Part shown: in pieces, positions 19,290 to 28,107 of the stretch | Position numbering within the stretch: position 1 is the stretch's first letter | Layout of the letters: each line of letters begins with the position of its first letter | Source of the DNA: an uncultured Lachnospiraceae bacterium | GTDB taxonomy: Bacteria; Bacillota; Clostridia; Lachnospirales; Lachnospiraceae | NCBI GenBank assembly: GCA_946554445.1 | Contig: CAMNSD010000002.1 | Span: 62,001-126,000, forward strand | Direction: 5' to 3' | Length of the DNA stretch: 64,000 nt | Translations under genes and position numbers: made by a program | The notes under the pieces: generated by a model | What the model was told of the DNA's origin: nothing | Seen by the model: the letters and a program-made list of their open reading frames with translations, nothing else | Database searches by the model: none

Positions 19290-19555
19290 AACTGATTTCC
19301 TTATTTACTACAATATAAAAATCTGTTCTACCATTATTTTTATTATCATAGCATATATCCCTGAGATTTTGCAATGTGATGTCCATTTGAACTATCCCCG
19401 CAATCCACAGATGAAAATTCTGATTATGATAATTATTTTTCACAAATCTTATGTATAATAAAAAATATAAAGAAAAACACATGAAACTCTTGACCTTATA
19501 CTAACTATATCCCTTATATTCAACTTAACAAACACGGAAAGGAGGGACACTTTCA

Positions 19556-20395
19556 TTGAACATTAATGAACTGGAACACCTGACAGGAATTACCAAACAG
19601 AATATTCGTTTCTATGAAAAGAAGGGACTGCTTCATCCAATGAGAAATTCCGAGAACAATTACCGCAAATATTCACAGGAAGATCTTACCACGCTTAAGA
19701 CCATCAAACTTCTGCGGAAACTGGATTTTTCTATAGAAGACATCCACAAAATCTTGTCAGCACAGATGCCGCTTCATACAATACTGGAACAGCATCTCAA
19801 GGAATTGCAGGTAAGACGGCAGAAACTGGAAGCCTGTATTGATGTTTGCAAGGATCTGCTCGAAACGAATACAGAGTCATTGGACCTGGATGGAACACTT
19901 GATAAGATAAGCCAAATTGAACGGAATGGAGGTAAGTTTATGTCAATTATTGAGGATTATAAAAGATATTCTGCTGCCCAGCGTAAACGCAGTTTTTCCT
20001 TTATGCCGGATACTATGGTAATGAATCCTACGGAATTTTCAGAAGCGCTGTTCCAATATGCTGATGAGAATAATCAGAAACTGACTCTCATCAAAGGCGG
20101 AATGTATCCAACTTTCGAACTTGACGGCGTGGAATACACTGCCCAACGCGCCTTTAGTCGTCTGGGAGCAACAATACACTGTACTATGACTCATCCCGAA
20201 GAAAATGAAATAAAGGATATTAGCCCGAAAAGAAAAATACTTTATAAACTGCTCAACGGTCCTTATATTTTGTTACTTCTTGTTTTTATCATGATGGCCG
20301 TCAGCAGGCAGAGCATTGGCTGGGCAGCCTTAGTAGCTGTCATGATCTTCCCCTATCTGCTTTGGGTATTTTGGATATTTCCTAAATGCAAATAG
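19556..20395 (+). CDS. MerR-family transcriptional regulator with C-terminal membrane segments
   Basis: The 279-residue protein starts at a TTG (19556) with GGAGGG about 10 bases upstream. Residues 1-70 are a MerR winged helix-turn-helix (LTGITKQNIRFYEKKGLL; RKYSQEDLTTLKTI), followed by a coiled coil of the usual dimerisation length. Instead of a small effector-binding domain the C-terminal half ends in two hydrophobic segments (about residues 228-246 and 252-274), so it may be membrane-attached. It is transcribed towards a decayed permease remnant and has its own terminator, so its targets are not obvious from context. Confidence 0.88.
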   Translation: MNINELEHLTGITKQNIRFYEKKGLLHPMRNSENNYRKYSQEDLTTLKTIKLLRKLDFSIEDIHKILSAQMPLHTILEQHLKELQVRRQKLEACIDVCKDLLETNTESLDLDGTLDKISQIERNGGKFMSIIEDYKRYSAAQRKRSFSFMPDTMVMNPTEFSEALFQYADENNQKLTLIKGGMYPTFELDGVEYTAQRAFSRLGATIHCTMTHPEENEIKDISPKRKILYKLLNGPYILLLLVFIMMAVSRQSIGWAALVAVMIFPYLLWVFWIFPKCK

Positions 20396-20436
20396 TGTAT
20401 TATTAGCAAAAATATGATTTTAGAATCATACGAAAA

Positions 20437-20477
20437 GAAATCCTCTGTAGCCATTTTCTGTCACAGAGGATTTTTTC
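20437..20477 (+). terminator. Terminator after the MerR-type gene
   Basis: AAATCCTCTGT and its complement ACAGAGGATTT pair around a 15-base loop and are followed by a long T run. The stem lies 42 bases after the stop codon at 20395. Confidence 0.85.
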
Positions 20478-20486
20478 TTTTTAATC

Positions 20487-20948
20487 TTAGTTCTTCATAC
20501 CCGTAAGGGCGATTCCTTCCACAAAATACTTCTGGCCAATCAGATTTCAAAGATCCCTTAAACTGGGAAAGGCCAATCGCAATCGTGAACTTATCTGATG
20601 TATTAATATAGATCATCTGCTGCAACAGATCATTCCAGATCTGAATAAACAGTAGCAGCGCCACCACAAAAGTAAGGAAGTATCAACGGCCAATAAGTGT
20701 TTGCCAAATGAAAACCTCTGGTCCACATGATGTATAAAGGAATCAACGTTACCATAGTAGGCAGCAACATGGATCCCACACATAGGCTGAACAGAAATTT
20801 CTTCCCCGGAAACCGCAGTCTTGCAAACGCGTATCCACCCAAGGTTGCCGTAAAGGTACCGCCCAGAACCGACGGAATAATAATCGTCATTGTATTTTTA
20901 AAGTATTCCCAAAAAGGAAAATATACCAATGCATCCTTATAATTGGAA
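20487..20948 (-). pseudogene. Remnant of a carbohydrate ABC permease (MalG/LacG-like)
   Basis: Read on the minus strand, three pieces of one CUT1 permease occur in order but in different frames. First comes KDALVYFPFWEYFKNTMTI through FPGKKFLF and ANTYWPLILPYF. Next is VVALLLFIQIWNDLLQQ with FTIAIGLSQF. Last is the canonical C-terminus GQKYFVEGIALTGMKN ending at a TAA at 20487-20489. The EAA loop and about 100 residues between the first two pieces are gone, and a second gap precedes the C-terminus. The gene cannot make a permease. Its 5' end meets the headless arabinofuranosidase at about 20935, so a deletion probably fused the two. Confidence 0.8.
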
Positions 20949-21882
20949 AACAGCCACAGAATACAGCCGGATTGCCTGTGAAACCGCTAAACTCATGAAA
21001 ATGCTGGATCCGGATATTGAACTTGTGGCCTGCGGAAGTTCTTTCCGTGACATGCCGACCTTTGGAACATGGGAAGATACAGTTTTACGGGAATGTTATC
21101 CTTACATTGATTATCTTTCCCTTCATCAGTACTATCAAGATATGGAAGGGGATGTTATGAGCTTCCTATCCCGCGACGAGGATATGGCCGACTTTATTGA
21201 CGAAGTTGCAGCCATTTGCAGCCGCATCAAAAAGGAAAAGGGCAGCGACAAAGATATTAAACTTTCTTTCGATGAGTGGAATGTCTGGTATCACTTCCAG
21301 AAATCTGGAAAAGTCCCTGAGAAATGGATTGTCGGCCGTCCTATTGAAGAGGAAGAATTTGATTTTGCCGATACGCTGCTGGTAGGCGGTATGCTGAATA
21401 CCTTAATCAACCATTCCGATATTGTTAAAATAGCCTGCCTGGCGCAGCTTGTAAACTGCATTGCTCCTATTATGACAGAAGAAAACGGGAGAAGCTGGAC
21501 GCAGACAATTTACTGGCCTTTCCTATATGCATCCAAATACGGACGCGGGACGGCACTGAAATTAAAAACAGAGGCTCCTTCTTACACCTGCAAAGCGCGT
21601 AAAGAAGCTTCTTATCTGTCTTCCTCCGCAGTTTTATCCGAGGATGGGAATACTCTTGCCCTTTTCCTAATCAACAAAAATCCGCAGGAAGAAATGGAAC
21701 TGTATTTGCCTGGTATCAAGGGAGAAATCCTTTCCTTTGTAACCATAGCCGGTCATTCTTTTGATACAGTTAACACTGCAGATTCCCAGCCGGTCATTCC
21801 CAGGGAAGTAACTGGTGAATGTCTTGATGATTTAAAGATTCCCGCTGCCTCCTGGAATATGATAAGGATTCATCTTTCATAA
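20929..21882 (+). pseudogene. C-terminal fragment of a GH51 alpha-L-arabinofuranosidase
   Basis: The frame encodes the last 317 residues of a family 51 arabinofuranosidase, normally about 500 residues. Visible parts are NWKTATEYSRIACETAKLM, DIELVACGSS, the nucleophile region LSFDEWNVWYHF and the C-terminal beta-sandwich. The N-terminal third with the acid/base glutamate is absent, so no activity is expected. The apparent ATG at 20929 falls at the junction with the permease remnant and has no ribosome binding site. The reading frame itself is intact to the stop, so the truncation may be recent. Confidence 0.85.
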
Positions 21883-21908
21883 AATATAGATAAGGATTTA
21901 GCTTCATT

Positions 21909-21936
21909 GGAGGGGCAGATATGTTCTGCCACCTCC
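21909..21936 (-). terminator. Hairpin downstream of the aldo/keto reductase gene
   Basis: GGAGGGGCAG and CTGCC-ACCTCC form a G+C-rich stem with a 7-base loop between the headless GH51 gene and the aldo/keto reductase stop at 21971. No T run follows on the minus strand, so termination is uncertain. Confidence 0.4.
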
Positions 21937-21970
21937 TACAAGATAAAAGTTTGTATTGACATCATAAAGG

Positions 21971-22933
21971 CTACATATTGCGTAATTTTGCAATATCCGC
22001 ATCCGTCCGATTCCCATAAACCGGTATTTTAGTAAGTTCCATCTCCAGCCGCTCATATTCATCCTGTGTCAGTTCCACATTCGCCGCCCCGAAATTTTCC
22101 TCCATACGTTCCACTTTTCTCATGCCGGGAATCGGAACAATAAACTCCTTTTTATGCAACATCCATGCAAGGGAAACCTGTGCAAGAGTAACCTTCTTTT
22201 TCCACGCCATATCATACAGCAAATCCAAAAGAGGCTGATTTCTCTCCACATTCTCCGGCGCGAATCTCGTAATCACCCGCCGCACGTCATCCCCTGTATA
22301 AGTCTGACTCTTTGTATACTTTCCACTCAAAAAACCACTTGCCAAAGGCGAAAAAGACACAAATCCAATTCCAAGTTCCTCACAGGCCGGAATCACATCT
22401 TTTTCAAATATCCGCTCCATCATGGAAAACTCACTCTGGACTGCAGTAAGCGGCGTAACTACATTGGCACGGCGTATCTGATCCTCTGTGGCCTGTGACT
22501 GTCCCCATCCACGGATTTTTCCTTCTTTTATCAGTTCGCCCATCACCTCGGCGACTTCTTCCACCCTGTCATTATCTTCAATACGGTGCTGGTAGTACAA
22601 GTCTACATAGTCCGTCCCAAGGCGCTTCAGCGAAGCTTCCAGATGATTTCGGATTACGGCAGCGGTATCTCCCTCACTCTTATTCAAATGAAGTTTTGTC
22701 GCCAGCACGATTCTATTGCGGAACGGCTTCACGGCCTCCCCCACAAGCCGCTCATTATCCCCTGCACCATACGCTTCTGCCGTGTCAAAGAACGTGCATC
22801 CCATGTCATAAGCCTGTCTGATCAGCTGTATGGATTCACTTCTCTCCGGCACCGCACCGTAACCGTGTGACAGTCCCATACATCCGTAACCGATAGCCGA
22901 TACTTCCAAATCCCGTAAAAATCTTTTCTTCAT
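21971..22933 (-). CDS. Aldo/keto reductase
   Basis: The 320-residue protein is an NADPH-dependent aldo/keto reductase of the YghZ/AKR13-like branch. The catalytic tetrad is visible: Asp50 and Tyr55 in FFDTAEAYGAGDNE, Lys80 in VLATKLH and His in YYQHRIED. The cofactor end motif IPIPGMRKVERMEENFGA is also complete (IVPIPGMRKVERMEEN). It should reduce small aldehydes or quinone-like carbonyls in the cytosol. It is the last gene of a minus-strand series that also contains flavodoxin-type proteins, which suggests a shared redox or stress role. Confidence 0.93.
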   Translation of the reverse strand: MKKRFLRDLEVSAIGYGCMGLSHGYGAVPERSESIQLIRQAYDMGCTFFDTAEAYGAGDNERLVGEAVKPFRNRIVLATKLHLNKSEGDTAAVIRNHLEASLKRLGTDYVDLYYQHRIEDNDRVEEVAEVMGELIKEGKIRGWGQSQATEDQIRRANVVTPLTAVQSEFSMMERIFEKDVIPACEELGIGFVSFSPLASGFLSGKYTKSQTYTGDDVRRVITRFAPENVERNQPLLDLLYDMAWKKKVTLAQVSLAWMLHKKEFIVPIPGMRKVERMEENFGAANVELTQDEYERLEMELTKIPVYGNRTDADIAKLRNM

Positions 22934-22937
22934 TTCC

Positions 22938-23165
22938 CTACTCCTCCTTAGCCTTGTGATATTTTACATTCCCATTCTGATATACGGTGCCGGAAGGTTC
23001 ATCTGCCACAAGTCCCGCCTCATAGAGATAATTTTCCACTGCCGGATTATGTGCCATCGTTCCATTGCGTTCTGTTATCGCCGGCTCGTTTGCTAGAAAA
23101 TCAACCAGAGGACTGTATTCATCCATCTCGGCTCTGGCAAGGAAGCCGTGCAGGTTTGCCCCCAC
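22938..23165 (-). CDS. Small unrecognised protein, about 75 residues
   Basis: A short frame ends 4 bases before the aldo/keto reductase start. The frame can be opened to 23204 only with a TTG inside the permease gene; the ATG at 23174 touches the AGGAGG directly. The GTG at 23165 has that AGGAGG at a normal 9-base distance and is my choice. The product is soluble and acidic, with the segments FLARAEMDEYSPLVDFLANEP and YLYEAGLVADEPSG. I do not recognise it. Tight spacing to both neighbours suggests a real, co-translated gene. Confidence 0.55.
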   Translation of the reverse strand: MGANLHGFLARAEMDEYSPLVDFLANEPAITERNGTMAHNPAVENYLYEAGLVADEPSGTVYQNGNVKYHKAKEE

Positions 23166-23193
23166 TGAGGACATCCTCCTTTTCGTTTTTTTG

Positions 23194-24099
23194 TTACCAG
23201 GCAAACAGATTCACCGCCAGACCGGTTATATAAGAAAACGCCATAACAAATCCTAAATACAACAGAAATCTTCTTGTGCCAAGGACAATTTTTACCGCTC
23301 CCAGATTGGTGATCTTCGTAGCAGGCCCGGTAATCATAAACGCCGCTGCGCTCCCCATGTTCATGCCATTTGACAGCCATTGTATCAGGAGCGGTATGGT
23401 TCCGCCCCCGCAGGCGTAAAGCGGTACGCCGATGGTAGCCGCCAAAAGAACGCCAAACCCCTCGTTTTCACCGAAAAGCCCCCTGATCCATTCAGCCGGA
23501 ACATACCGCTGAAATAGTACAGACAATACGATTCCGAAAAGGAAATACAGTCCGGTTGCTTTGATATTGCGCCAAAGGTTCTTCAAAAATCGGATCAGGA
23601 GATTGGGATCTGTGTCTTTGTTCTTCGGTTCCTCAAAACCGGAAAAGTCAAAAAATCCCTTTTCCTTATAAACCCACCTGAGTAGAAGCCCTGCCAGCAC
23701 ACCGCACAAAAAACAGGACAGAATACGGACGGTAAGCGCCACTGTTCCAAGCGCCGTGCTATAAATAATAAGCTGCGGATTGAGAAGGATGGAACTCATC
23801 ATAAATGCCGCCAGCCAGTCATCCCGGATTCCGCTTTTGGAAAAAGAGGCGGCAATGGGAATCGTACCGTACATACACAGCGGGGAGACAATCCCTAACA
23901 TACTGGCCGCAAAAATTCCCAGAACGCCAAGCTTTCTTTCCCCTAATGCCCGGAATGTACCGTGGATCCGCTCTTTCAGGAATACGGAAACCGCCGAGCC
24001 AAGCACCATGCCTAAAACCCAATAGGGAAAAATCTGTCCCAGCTGCAATTCAAAATAATACCAGAGATATACAAATTCCCTGTGAAGCGTTTCCGCCAT
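23194..24099 (-). CDS. Permease of the ArsP/YraQ (DUF318) family
   Basis: The 301-residue membrane protein has about eight predicted spans and the family signatures GIVSPLCMYGTIPIAASF and VPLYACGGGTIPLLIQWL, each with a conserved cysteine. Members include ArsP, an exporter of trivalent organoarsenicals; others have unknown cargo. A long cytoplasmic loop (about residues 140-175) separates two halves with mirrored motifs. AGGAGG lies 9 bases before the ATG. The neighbouring flavodoxin and reductase genes would fit a detoxification role, but the cargo cannot be read from sequence. Confidence 0.87.
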   Translation of the reverse strand: MAETLHREFVYLWYYFELQLGQIFPYWVLGMVLGSAVSVFLKERIHGTFRALGERKLGVLGIFAASMLGIVSPLCMYGTIPIAASFSKSGIRDDWLAAFMMSSILLNPQLIIYSTALGTVALTVRILSCFLCGVLAGLLLRWVYKEKGFFDFSGFEEPKNKDTDPNLLIRFLKNLWRNIKATGLYFLFGIVLSVLFQRYVPAEWIRGLFGENEGFGVLLAATIGVPLYACGGGTIPLLIQWLSNGMNMGSAAAFMITGPATKITNLGAVKIVLGTRRFLLYLGFVMAFSYITGLAVNLFAW

Positions 24100-24271
24100 C
24101 CTTCACCACCTCCTGGTCTTGCATTCTTCACTTCAAATTAAAATCGTTCCCTTCGAGGACACCAGCACAAGGGTTGCTTTTTCAAACGAGGGGAAAAAGT
24201 ATCTCTTATGAGGATTTGCACGGGGAGCGCTTTTTAATGCAGGCCAAAGGCATCATCCCTACCGTAATACA

Positions 24272-25882
24272 TCACTCATCTATATTTACAAGTTGATATT
24301 CCCGGCTTCCAAGGCCGATTTTCTCTGCCTGTTCCAGCGTATGCAGTCCGTTGCGAGATTCAATCCTGTTTATCAGCGACTGCCCGTCTTCCGCTTCATA
24401 TACAAGGTCAACACACGCCTGATCCAGCGCCACGGGATCAAAAGAAGCCAAAATACCGATGTCGTGCATATCCGGCTCGGCGGGGTTCCCGTCACAATCG
24501 CAGTCCACAGACAGACGGTTCATCACATTGATATACAGGATATTTCCGTCCAGATAATCCACAACGGATTTCCCTGCTTCTGCCATGGATTCCAGAAAGG
24601 CATCCTGGTCTCCGCCCCACATACTCCCACCGGTACCGCCGCTGTGAATATGCGCCTTTCCATCCGCGGAAGCAATCCCAATGGAAATATTTTTGATAGC
24701 TCCCCCGAATCCCGCCATTGTATGACCTTTGAAATGGGACAAAATTACATAATAATCATAATTAGCGAAATTTGCGCCCACATAGTTTTCCGTCAGGTTA
24801 TCGCCGCCCTCCACTGGAAGCGTCATGGAACCGTCCTCATCCATAATATCCACATCTGCGATTGCGGTATATCCATGATCCTTGGCCACCTGATAGTGCA
24901 TTGCCGTATTTGCTCTGGAACCTCCATAGGCTGTATTACACTCTACGATAGTCGGATCTTCCAAAGACATGACAAAATCTCCGATCAGATCGGTACGAAG
25001 ATAATTACTCCCCGGCTCTCCTGTGGACAGCTTAACAGCAATCCTGCCGGACGGCGATGCGCCGAGCGCTTCGTAAACTGCCATAAGGCTTTCCGCACTG
25101 ATTTTATTTGTCATATAGACAATGGGTAAACTCCCACTTTCAGTAGGCGTTTCCTGTGCCTGCGTCATGTTATTCTCCGTATAACCCAGACTGTCCAACC
25201 ATTCATTGATAACCGGCTGCGCCGAATCCACATTCGGGCGGTATACCCCTATGGGCTCCAAAACCTCCGCAGAATCCGGAAGGGCATCCGTAATGTCTTT
25301 TACACTACTTGCCAATCCGCCCGTCCCATGTGCACAAAACGGGATAATTGTCTTGCCGGAGAAGTCATATTCCTCAATAAAACTGAAGATTGCCATAGGC
25401 GCTGTATACCACCAGTTCGGGTAGCCCAGAAAAATAACATCATAGTCTTCCATATTATCCACATGGTACACAAGTTCCGGTCTCGTATTTTCTGCTTTTT
25501 CATCCGCTGCGCGGTCAAGGCATTCATCATAATCATCTGAATAGGGTTCCTCCACCACGATAGAAAACAGGTCGCCACCTACACGCTCCCTGATCCAGTC
25601 CGCCATCTTTGCCGTATTGCCGGGCAGAAGGACGCTTGCGGATGTGGTGGCGTCCACGTCCACTGTTTCCGGATTTTCTACATGGGTATTTTCCGCCCAG
25701 GTAAAATAAGCAATCAAAATGTTAGTCCCGGAGGTTTCCGTACCGTCAGTTTCGCTGTCTGCATCCTGCTCCAGAACTTCCAAACCTGCCGGCTCTTCGT
25801 TTTTTCCTCCGCATGCGGCTAAAACAGTAATAAGCACCGTACAGAGAAAAAGTGCAATCAGCTTTTTTCGTTTTTCTTTCAT
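24272..25882 (-). CDS. Lipoprotein with flavodoxin domain fused to a DUF362 domain
   Basis: The start at 25882 is chosen because it opens a lipoprotein signal peptide (basic KEKRKK, hydrophobic core, lipobox LAAC) and overlaps the stop of the upstream gene as ATGA; the longer frame to 25954 has no such support. After a short acidic linker, residues of a flavodoxin domain follow (NILIAYFTWAENTHV, then VIFLGYPNWWYTAPM and IIPFCAHGTGGLASSVKDI). From about residue 250 to the end there is a DUF362-like domain (VYMTNKISAESLMAVYEALG, YYVILSHFKGHTMAGFGGAIKNISIG, DIGILASFDPVALDQACVDLVY, in pieces). The protein would be about 536 residues, anchored outside the membrane, and probably binds FMN. DUF362 proteins are often iron-sulfur linked, but I see no ferredoxin-type cluster motif here, only DCDCDG. 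Confidence 0.85.
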   Translation of the reverse strand: MKEKRKKLIALFLCTVLITVLAACGGKNEEPAGLEVLEQDADSETDGTETSGTNILIAYFTWAENTHVENPETVDVDATTSASVLLPGNTAKMADWIRERVGGDLFSIVVEEPYSDDYDECLDRAADEKAENTRPELVYHVDNMEDYDVIFLGYPNWWYTAPMAIFSFIEEYDFSGKTIIPFCAHGTGGLASSVKDITDALPDSAEVLEPIGVYRPNVDSAQPVINEWLDSLGYTENNMTQAQETPTESGSLPIVYMTNKISAESLMAVYEALGASPSGRIAVKLSTGEPGSNYLRTDLIGDFVMSLEDPTIVECNTAYGGSRANTAMHYQVAKDHGYTAIADVDIMDEDGSMTLPVEGGDNLTENYVGANFANYDYYVILSHFKGHTMAGFGGAIKNISIGIASADGKAHIHSGGTGGSMWGGDQDAFLESMAEAGKSVVDYLDGNILYINVMNRLSVDCDCDGNPAEPDMHDIGILASFDPVALDQACVDLVYEAEDGQSLINRIESRNGLHTLEQAEKIGLGSREYQLVNIDE

Positions 25883-26568
25883 TGTCCGCCTTCCTTTCGC
25901 CCGGTTCCTGACTTTCTGGTCAGCTTTGCACTGTAATACGCTATGAAAATACACATCCCCATCAGTGCAAGGTAATCCAGAAAGAACAACAGCTTTGGCT
26001 CCTCATAATCCAGATAGACAAATTCACTGCGCAGAAACATATAGGTCAGAAAATTTCTTTTAATAATAAAGACATAGATTCCATAAAACGCAGTCAGCAG
26101 ACTTATGATAAAACCCGCCGCCCGATATTTACGCTGTGATATATGCTTTTTTACAACCATATTCAAAACCATTCCCCAGTGCAGACCAAGGTGCAGGCTC
26201 ATCAACACATATCCCCAATAGGAGCCTAAGATGTGCAGCCGCCTCGCAAGCGCCATTCCACCCCGCATGGGCAGAAAAGCAAATACATGCCTGGACATGG
26301 TAATCCCGCTGTACATGAGTATCAGCATTGCCACGAGCGTCAGGATGTTAATCGCGCACTGCAGGATACGCATGGGTGTATATCTTCCCCGGAACAGATT
26401 TTTATACCAGTTCCAATTGCAGACCTGATGGGCGATAAACAGTACAAACATCCCTGCTCCAATCCATTCATGGACCGCCTCACCCCAGAACTGATAACCC
26501 ATCAGAAAAAACAGCGCTATCGTCATCAGAACATCCAGTGTCCACTTTATTTTTGCCTTTGCTTTCAT
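25879..26568 (-). CDS. DUF4405 membrane protein, probable cytochrome b-like
   Basis: The 229-residue protein has five to six predicted spans and histidines inside or near them (HEWIGAGMFVLFIAHQVCNW, MYSGITMSRHVFAF, RRLHILGSYWGYVLMSLHLGLHWG, in pieces), as in DUF4405/cytochrome b561-like proteins that hold heme in the membrane. It could pass electrons across the membrane to the flavodoxin-DUF362 lipoprotein, whose start codon overlaps its stop (ATGA). That coupling is the best evidence for a shared function. The heme content is inferred from the histidine spacing only. Confidence 0.82.
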   Translation of the reverse strand: MKAKAKIKWTLDVLMTIALFFLMGYQFWGEAVHEWIGAGMFVLFIAHQVCNWNWYKNLFRGRYTPMRILQCAINILTLVAMLILMYSGITMSRHVFAFLPMRGGMALARRLHILGSYWGYVLMSLHLGLHWGMVLNMVVKKHISQRKYRAAGFIISLLTAFYGIYVFIIKRNFLTYMFLRSEFVYLDYEEPKLLFFLDYLALMGMCIFIAYYSAKLTRKSGTGRKEGGQ

Positions 26569-26648
26569 ACTGCCTCCGTTTTCCGAATTTTTATTCTTAT
26601 GATTCTCCTCCTGTTCTTCCCACCATATATCAGTCTGAAAGAATTCGC

Positions 26649-27182
26649 TTACACACTTTTCCCAAATTCATACGCCCGCTTTGGGAACTCCGTGTTCTTT
26701 GTCATAGAAACCGTACCGCATCCCGTTCCCAGGATCTGCCCCTGATCCTGAAAATCAAGATAACTGCACAAAGTCTCATAATGGGACTTGATATCTTTCA
26801 TTGTCCAATCCTTACTATCCCATGCCGCCACGATTAACGCTGTTTTCAGCTTTCTGCCTGTAAGTGCCCCGTTAAAACTGTAAAAACGGTCGATTACCAT
26901 TTTTAACTGCGTGGACATTCCGAAATAGTACAGCGGCGTTACAAACACCAGCATATCTGTTTTCAGTATCTGCTCCCGCAATCCTGCCATATCGTCCTTT
27001 TGACAGCACAGCCCAGACATTCCGCAGGCATCACACCCAAGGCAGGGATGAAGATTGGCACGCGCAGCGTCAAAAACCGTCACCTTATGCCCTGCTTCCT
27101 CCGCCCCCTGTATAAAATACTCCGCCAACAGATTCGATGAACCCTTTTTGTGGGGACTGCTCTCAATGACTAAAATTTCCAT
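26649..27182 (-). CDS. NAD(P)H-dependent FMN reductase-like flavodoxin-fold protein
   Basis: From the ATG at 27182 the protein has 177 residues and a flavodoxin-like fold of the NADPH-dependent FMN reductase family. The phosphate-binding loop is IESSPHKKGSSNLLA; a cysteine-rich HPCLGCDACGMSGLCCQKDD segment typical of iron-sulfur flavoproteins follows, then VTPLYYFGMSTQLKMVIDR. The cysteines could hold a 4Fe-4S cluster. It is probably a cytosolic electron-transfer flavoprotein. The start is not certain: AAAGGA lies 12 bases upstream of the chosen ATG, and the in-frame ATGs further up are too close to it. Confidence 0.87.
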   Translation of the reverse strand: MEILVIESSPHKKGSSNLLAEYFIQGAEEAGHKVTVFDAARANLHPCLGCDACGMSGLCCQKDDMAGLREQILKTDMLVFVTPLYYFGMSTQLKMVIDRFYSFNGALTGRKLKTALIVAAWDSKDWTMKDIKSHYETLCSYLDFQDQGQILGTGCGTVSMTKNTEFPKRAYEFGKSV

Positions 27183-27258
27183 ACTTTTTACCATTCCTTT
27201 CTCATATAATGACACTCGTTCTTTGCGAATATTATCATGAACTCCTGCCTATATTAAA

Positions 27259-27372
27259 TCAACTAATAATTCTTCCACTTTCCGCCCCGAAAGCGGATAT
27301 AGAACGCAACCGCCCGAACACACCAGTCAAAGCTCGTATAATCAGATTTTTCAAATCTTTATTGCTGAACAT
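27259..27372 (-). pseudogene. Remnant of a MATE exporter N-terminus
   Basis: A good binding site (AAGGAGTAATA) and ATG at 27372 open a 37-codon frame beginning MFSNKDLKNLII, which matches the usual N-terminus of MATE-family drug/sodium antiporters. It then diverges into RALTGVFGRLRS and stops at 27259. Only the translation start of the exporter seems to remain. A hairpin-like GAGAATGC...GCATTTCTC segment lies just upstream at about 27392-27420. Confidence 0.4.
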
Positions 27373-27422
27373 ATTATTACTCCTTCCAAATGCATACGGA
27401 GAATGCCCGCATTTCTCGCACT

Positions 27423-28013
27423 TTACAAAGAAAACGTAACCGTCACATCCCCACTGCCAAACACATCCAGTAGCTCCTCTCCCGTCACGCCTTCGATCTT
27501 TCCTATCCTTGTAAAATTCCATGAATTTGTATCATAGTAAATCACAAGGGAATTGCCCTGATACAAAATGATGTCGCCCGCTCCTGTCGTAATCTGTTCA
27601 TCGTTTCTTGGCAGATTCGTTCCAATAGGACCTACCTTTTCCATGCTTGCATAATCGCTCATGTTAATCGTCAGAGATCCCTCTGCAAGAAGTTCCTTCA
27701 AAGCCTCTGCGGATGAGTTATCTGCAAGCGTTGCCGTAAATGTAGTGTCCCCTGCTATTATTTTCATGACATTATCCTCCATATGTTCCGTATCGTTTCC
27801 TGTTTCCTCCGGTGCGGATTCGTTATCCACTACCGCAGTTTCTTCGGTTTTCTCTGGCTCTGTGCCATTCTCCTCTGTTACGGATGATACACTGTCGCTT
27901 TTCGCCATCACGGGCTCTTTTATCGGTTCTACGTCCTGTGTATTTCTGTTTCCACAAGCTGTCAAAGAAACCAGCATAACCGGAACAATCAGACTTGCAA
28001 CTAATTTTCTCAT
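27423..28013 (-). CDS. Lipoprotein with cyclophilin-like domain
   Basis: The 196-residue protein starts behind AGGAGG with a lipoprotein signal (lipobox LTAC). An acidic, Glu/Thr-rich linker runs to about residue 80. A small beta-barrel domain of the cyclophilin-like type fills the rest: MKIIAGDTTFTATLADNSSA, then LPRNDEQITTGAGDIILYQGNSLVIYYD, ending in GSGDVTVTFSL. Such domains are often found next to flavodoxins and reductases in gut Firmicutes. Peptidyl-prolyl isomerase activity is not established for this subfamily. It sits in the same direction as the flavodoxin lipoprotein gene 94 bases upstream. Confidence 0.85.
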   Translation of the reverse strand: MRKLVASLIVPVMLVSLTACGNRNTQDVEPIKEPVMAKSDSVSSVTEENGTEPEKTEETAVVDNESAPEETGNDTEHMEDNVMKIIAGDTTFTATLADNSSAEALKELLAEGSLTINMSDYASMEKVGPIGTNLPRNDEQITTGAGDIILYQGNSLVIYYDTNSWNFTRIGKIEGVTGEELLDVFGSGDVTVTFSL

Positions 28014-28107
28014 AAACTTCCTCCTAGCTTATCTTCTCCGCATACTTTTTATGACTTACTCCTTTTCCATGATTACAGCCTAACCCCACAGTTTGCTGCG
28101 AAATATT

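Noticed and set aside
27259-27522. 87-codon minus-strand frame
   Set aside because: It overlaps the start region of the cyclophilin-like gene's 3' end and most of it is non-coding; only the MATE-like stub at its end is kept.
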